Source of the DNA: an uncultured Gaiellaceae bacterium
Lineage (GTDB): Bacteria; Actinomycetota; Thermoleophilia; Gaiellales; Gaiellaceae
Direction of reading: 5' to 3'
Length of the DNA: 8,933 bases
NCBI GenBank assembly: GCA_955652075.1
Contig: CATPAS010000160.1
Coordinates: forward strand, 1 to 8,933
A program made the position numbers and the translations under genes. The notes below the pieces were generated by a model that worked only from the letters and a program-made list of their open reading frames with translations, made no database searches and was not told the DNA's origin. Below are positions 6,841 through 8,933 of this stretch, piece by piece (positions within the stretch are counted from its first letter, which is position 1; every line of letters starts with the position of its first letter).

Positions 6841-7308
6841 CTAGGCCCAGGCCCCCTCGGGGTATGGGTTGAGAGTGGTGGCGATGAGCGTGCTCAGAGC
6901 GACAGGATCGAAAGGTTTCGCCAGACAGGCGATGGCGCCGAGCTCACGGGCACGGGCATCGTTCGCCGCCTCCCCGCTCAGGAACATGAGCGGGATGTTC
7001 CGCGTCTTCCTGTGACGTCGAACCAGCTCTGCCACCTGGAAGCCGTCGAGCCCCGGCATCGAGACGTCGAGGAGAACGAGGTCCGGACGCCTACGTCGGG
7101 CAAGGTCCAAGCCCTCGGCCCCGTCCTTCGCCTCGATCACCTCGATCCCGAGCTGGCTCAGACTCGCCGAACAGAGCATTCGGACTGCAGCGTCGTCGTC
7201 GATGAGCAGCACGCAGGGGGCTCGCATCCGTTTGCGCAATCGCCTGTGAGCCTTGCGGGGTGCTGAAGTGTCGACCTCACCGCCGGGCCTCTCCAGAACA
7301 TACGACAT
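6841..7308 (-). CDS. Stand-alone response regulator receiver protein (CheY-like)
   Basis: This 155-residue protein consists of a basic N-terminal stretch of about 30 residues (RKAHRRLRKRMR), then one complete receiver domain with no DNA-binding or enzymatic output. All key residues are visible, numbered from the ATG at 7308: acidic pocket D37/D38 in LLIDDDA, phosphoacceptor D81 in LLLDVSMPGLDG, S111 in MFLSGEA, and K131 in CLAKPF. It should therefore accept phosphate from a histidine kinase, but no kinase gene is in this window. The frame continues upstream to 7392, but GGAG five bases before the ATG at 7308 favours this start. An ATG at 7227 directly before the domain is a less likely alternative. 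It is divergent from the ANTAR gene. Proteins of this type act as phosphorelay intermediates or by protein-protein contact. Confidence 0.88.
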   Translation of the reverse strand: MSYVLERPGGEVDTSAPRKAHRRLRKRMRAPCVLLIDDDAAVRMLCSASLSQLGIEVIEAKDGAEGLDLARRRRPDLVLLDVSMPGLDGFQVAELVRRHRKTRNIPLMFLSGEAANDARARELGAIACLAKPFDPVALSTLIATTLNPYPEGAWA

Positions 7309-7313
7309 GGCAA

Positions 7314-7317
7314 CTCC
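7314..7317 (-). promoter_or_regulatory. Shine-Dalgarno that sets the start of the receiver protein
   Basis: GGAG, in minus sense within AATGGAGTTGCC, is followed after five bases by the ATG at 7308. No comparable site precedes the in-frame upstream start at 7392, which supports the shorter protein. Confidence 0.55.
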
Positions 7318-7458
7318 ATTTATTGGCGGACGGCCGGGGGGCTTGGGCCATCGCTGTATGAGTTGCCGACCAGGCTCTGAAGTCGGCGTCAAGGCCGGTC
7401 ATTGGCTAGGAACCGGCTCGGATCATCCTATCGCGGATCGACGCGCCTGGACAGTCTT

Positions 7459-7487
7459 TTGCCTGCATCGACGTCCGGGAGTAAATT
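7459..7487 (+). promoter_or_regulatory. Possible sigma-70-type promoter of the ANTAR gene
   Basis: TTGCCT (7459-7464) and TAAATT (7482-7487) are separated by exactly 17 bases. They match the -35 and -10 consensus at four positions each. Transcription would start near 7493-7496, only some 6-9 bases before the ATG at 7502, or about 30 before the ATG at 7526. This is a pattern-based prediction in the 193-base divergent region. Confidence 0.4.
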
Positions 7488-7501
7488 GCAGTTTGAAAAG
7501 C

Positions 7502-8089
7502 ATGCCCCCTCAGCCCATCGAGCACATGCGCGTCCTGATCGCGAACGAACGGCCAGATCGTCTGGCCGACGTCGCCGCGATCGTCACGGCGCTCGGCCAT
7601 GAGGTCATCGCTCGGGAAGTGGACGTCACCCAGGTTGGAGCCGCGACGGCACGCGAGCGTCCGGATGTCGCACTGGTGGGGCTCGGAGTGAGCTCCGAGC
7701 ACGCGCTGGAGCTCATCGACAAGATCGTCCACGAGGCGACCTGCCCCGTGATCGCGCTGCTGCACGCGCCCGATCCGGCCTTCGTGACCGAGGCGGCAAG
7801 ACGGGGCGTGTTCGCCTACATCGACGACGACGAGCCGGCCGCGTGGCGAAACGCGATCGAGATCGTCCTCCTACGCTTCGCCGAATACCACAATCTCGAG
7901 GGAGCCTTCGGCCGCCGCGCCCTCACCGAGCGCGCGAAGGGAATCCTGATGGAACGCCACTCGGTCGGAGAGGACCAGGCCTTCGAGCTCCTTCGCGCGC
8001 AAGCGCGCGAGGGGAACCGGAAGCTCGTCGACATCGCGCAAGCAGTCGTCGATGGTCACGCGCTGCTGCCGAAGCACGCGCAAACGTAA
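7502..8089 (+). CDS. ANTAR-domain RNA-binding regulator with degenerate receiver domain
   Basis: ANTAR proteins bind paired hairpins in nascent RNA and prevent transcription termination. This one has 195 residues from the ATG at 7502. The ATG at 7526 (MRVLIANERPD, 187 residues) is an equally plausible start, since neither has a strong Shine-Dalgarno. Residues about 9-125 have the receiver fold pattern, but the phosphorylation residues are gone. After strand 1 the sequence is IANERP rather than IADDD. The phosphoacceptor position after PDVALV is G60, and the usual lysine position after VFAYI is an aspartate. Residues about 131-188 form the ANTAR three-helix domain, with the hallmark ERAKGILMERHSVGEDQAFE, LLRAQA and NRKLVDIAQAVV. 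It is divergent from the receiver protein and converges on a short ORF. Domain calls are secure. The target RNA and input signal are unknown. Confidence 0.93.
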   Translation: MPPQPIEHMRVLIANERPDRLADVAAIVTALGHEVIAREVDVTQVGAATARERPDVALVGLGVSSEHALELIDKIVHEATCPVIALLHAPDPAFVTEAARRGVFAYIDDDEPAAWRNAIEIVLLRFAEYHNLEGAFGRRALTERAKGILMERHSVGEDQAFELLRAQAREGNRKLVDIAQAVVDGHALLPKHAQT

Positions 8090-8090
8090 C

Positions 8091-8115
8091 GCGCGCTGAC
8101 GGAGCGTCTACGCGC
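8091..8115. terminator. Hairpin between the converging ANTAR gene and 87-codon ORF
   Basis: GCGCG (8091-8095) pairs with CGCGC (8111-8115), and GACG (8098-8101) pairs with CGTC (8105-8108). The helices are separated by a 2x2 internal loop, with GAG as terminal loop. It starts two bases after the ANTAR stop and overlaps the end of the minus-strand ORF. Only mildly T-rich sequence follows (TGTCGTTCGTTG on the plus strand), so it is a weak intrinsic terminator candidate. Confidence 0.4.
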
Positions 8116-8371
8116 TGTCGTTCGTTGCCGGCGCGGTAACCGTGCGGCTCGCAGTGCCGAGCACGCTTCCGATCGTCGCGTCAGTGCGCCAGACCGGATG
8201 TGGTGCGTCCGTGTCCGTAGAGGTGCCCGCTTCAGCCACGGGGCGTGAAGGCCTCGGAAACGCTTCGCCCCACGAAACGATCAACTTGGAGCTGAGCTCC
8301 ACCGGGTTGAGCTTTGCGTCGAGGGACGCGTCGGCTTTCCGGACGGGCGTGGTGATCGTGATTGTCTTCAT
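8108..8371 (-). CDS. Hypothetical protein, 87 residues, no recognised family
   Basis: I do not recognise this protein. It begins MKTITITTPVRKADASLDAK, has a middle segment LSSKLIVSWGEAFPRPS, and ends in a low-complexity tail rich in T, A, S, D and P. It has no signal peptide, membrane helix or cysteine. By my count about 78% of third codon positions are G or C, similar to coding DNA here, which supports it being real. It lies 65 bases downstream of the ABM-like gene on the same strand and may be cotranscribed. Its Shine-Dalgarno-like GAGAGG (8384-8379) is seven bases before the ATG, and most of it falls inside the base of a long hairpin. The opposite-strand frame over the same DNA (8142-8447) is the main alternative but looks less protein-like. 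The ORF could also be non-coding leader or spacer. Confidence 0.5.
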   Translation of the reverse strand: MKTITITTPVRKADASLDAKLNPVELSSKLIVSWGEAFPRPSRPVAEAGTSTDTDAPHPVWRTDATIGSVLGTASRTVTAPATNDSA

Positions 8372-8379
8372 CAGATTGC

Positions 8380-8431
8380 CTCTCGCGCTAGGGAAGGCCC
8401 ACGAGCTGGCGGGCCTTCCCAGCGCTGAGAG
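8380..8431 (-). terminator. 20-bp hairpin after the ABM-like gene (terminator or regulatory stem)
   Basis: GGGAAGGCCC (8391-8400) and GGGCCTTCCC (8411-8420) pair perfectly around a 10-base loop. The stem extends through GCGCT (8385-8389) with AGCGC (8421-8425) and CTCTC (8380-8384) with GAGAG (8427-8431), with single bulges at 8390 and 8426. It begins six bases after the TAA of the ABM-like gene, where a terminator is expected, but no T-run follows on the minus strand. Instead the far arm carries the putative Shine-Dalgarno of the 87-codon ORF. It may therefore limit expression of that ORF or protect the upstream mRNA. Confidence 0.65.
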
Positions 8432-8436
8432 AGTCC

Positions 8437-8754
8437 TTACGCCTTGACCGCGCCGTTCGTCGTCTTGTGGACGATGACTTCGCCGTCAGTCACCTTCGGC
8501 GGATTCTGGAGGATCCGCTCGAGCTTCTCGTCGCGCACCCACTCGGCTGCGACACGAGTCGAGTCGTTGGCCTGCGTCGAGGTCTCGAAGAGGCCGATCG
8601 AGCTCATGACGCCGTTGCCGGTGTCGATGAGGAAGTAGCTACTGAAGCCGGGCATCTTGCTCAGCTTCGGTGCCAGGCTCTCGCCGACCTTCTTGGTCAG
8701 CTCGTCGATGTTGCTGGAGTCGATACCTTCGTAACGTCTCACGGTCGCAAACAT
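8437..8754 (-). CDS. Small dimeric alpha/beta-barrel protein, ABM-like, function unknown
   Basis: The 105-residue protein resembles a widespread actinobacterial family of conserved hypothetical proteins with a ferredoxin-like, dimeric alpha+beta barrel fold (antibiotic biosynthesis monooxygenase-like). Pattern: strand FATVRRYEG, a helix at about 13-33 (NIDELTKKVGESLAPKLSK), MPGFSSYFLIDTGNGVMSSIGLFET as a pair of strands, helix at about 61-82 (QANDSTRVAAEWVRDEKLER), and a last strand GEVIVHKT. The MPGF turn followed by a strand, and the FET after the third strand, are typical of this fold. Enzymes of the fold act without metal or cofactor or degrade haem, but no active-site set can be assigned, so no reaction is claimed. 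The start is set by AGGAG (8767-8763) eight bases before the ATG. A 23-base dyad lies upstream and a long hairpin downstream. Confidence 0.85.
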   Translation of the reverse strand: MFATVRRYEGIDSSNIDELTKKVGESLAPKLSKMPGFSSYFLIDTGNGVMSSIGLFETSTQANDSTRVAAEWVRDEKLERILQNPPKVTDGEVIVHKTTNGAVKA

Positions 8755-8785
8755 ATAAGTTGCTCCTAACTTTCCTATTCAGGTT

Positions 8786-8808
8786 GGAGAGCTCGAGTCG
8801 AGTTCTCC
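8786..8808. promoter_or_regulatory. 23-base dyad upstream of the ABM-like gene, operator candidate
   Basis: GGAGAGCTCGA (8786-8796) and TCGAGTTCTCC (8798-8808) are inverted copies matching at 10 of 11 positions around the central G8797. The dyad ends 32 bases before the ATG at 8754, where a repressor could overlap the promoter or early transcript. The near-zero spacer makes it more like a protein-binding dyad than an RNA hairpin. I found no convincing -10/-35 pair in the adjacent 125 bases to the window edge and saw no gene there. Confidence 0.45.
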
Positions 8809-8933
8809 TGATGCACTCAGGCCAGGTTTCGCAAGTCGAAGAGGAACCTCGGAGCCTCAGCGGCTTCCGCGCTAGGTCCTACGCGCCGACGCAGTGTAGC
8901 CGCGATCTAGTGCCTGTGCGACATGGGCTGATA

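Noticed and set aside
7253..7501. Longer N-terminus for the ANTAR protein
   Set aside because: The added residues overlap the start of the divergent receiver gene and look non-coding. The conserved protein begins at MPPQ or MRVLIAN.
8142..8447. 101-codon plus-strand frame over the 87-codon minus ORF
   Set aside because: It has no convincing ribosome site, runs through the long hairpin and ends inside the ABM-like gene. The opposite frame has the better start context and codon pattern, though neither is proven.
1..8933. Mobile element, CRISPR array, toxin-antitoxin pair or defence system
   Set aside because: No direct-repeat array, transposase, integrase, tRNA-associated duplication or nuclease/ATPase defence genes were seen. 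Base composition and codon use appear even across the window.

Overview
The window looks like chromosomal DNA of a high-GC soil actinobacterium. It has G/C-rich third codon positions, GTG and TTG starts, ATGA/GTGA overlaps and an ANTAR-type regulator. The wording of the ANTAR protein, of the small dimeric-barrel protein and of the peptide-binding protein resembles what I know from Thermoleophilia (Gaiellales/Solirubrobacterales). That placement is from memory, not from a search.

Region 1 (2-6477, plus strand) is one tightly packed operon, cut by the left edge: an LD-carboxypeptidase of family S66 (5' end missing), then a complete Dpp/Opp-type peptide ABC importer. The importer consists of a secreted family-5 binding protein, two permeases (DppB-like and DppC-like) and two ATPases (DppD-like and DppF-like). 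Junctions after the first permease are overlaps of 1 or 4 bases. A GC-rich hairpin separates the binding-protein gene from the permease genes. The combination suggests capture and trimming of peptides, plausibly the D-amino-acid-containing peptides of the cell wall.

Region 2 (6487-7308, minus strand) holds a strong terminator hairpin shared by the converging ends of the ABC operon and a cold-shock protein gene. It also holds cspA, whose leader can fold so that the Shine-Dalgarno sequence is paired, with a competing alternative fold, and a stand-alone receiver-domain response regulator.

Region 3 (7309-8115) is a 193-base divergent intergenic region followed by a plus-strand ANTAR RNA-binding regulator. 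Its receiver domain has lost the phosphorylation residues. The divergent pair is complementary: one protein has a full receiver but no output domain, the other has an RNA-binding output but a degenerate receiver.

Region 4 (8108-8933, minus strand) holds a small dimeric alpha/beta-barrel (ABM-like) protein preceded by a near-perfect 23-base dyad. A 20-bp hairpin follows it, and then a short orphan ORF of 87 codons whose ribosome binding site lies inside that hairpin. No rRNA, tRNA, CRISPR array, transposon or integration signature was seen. There is no gene-free stretch longer than 300 bases.
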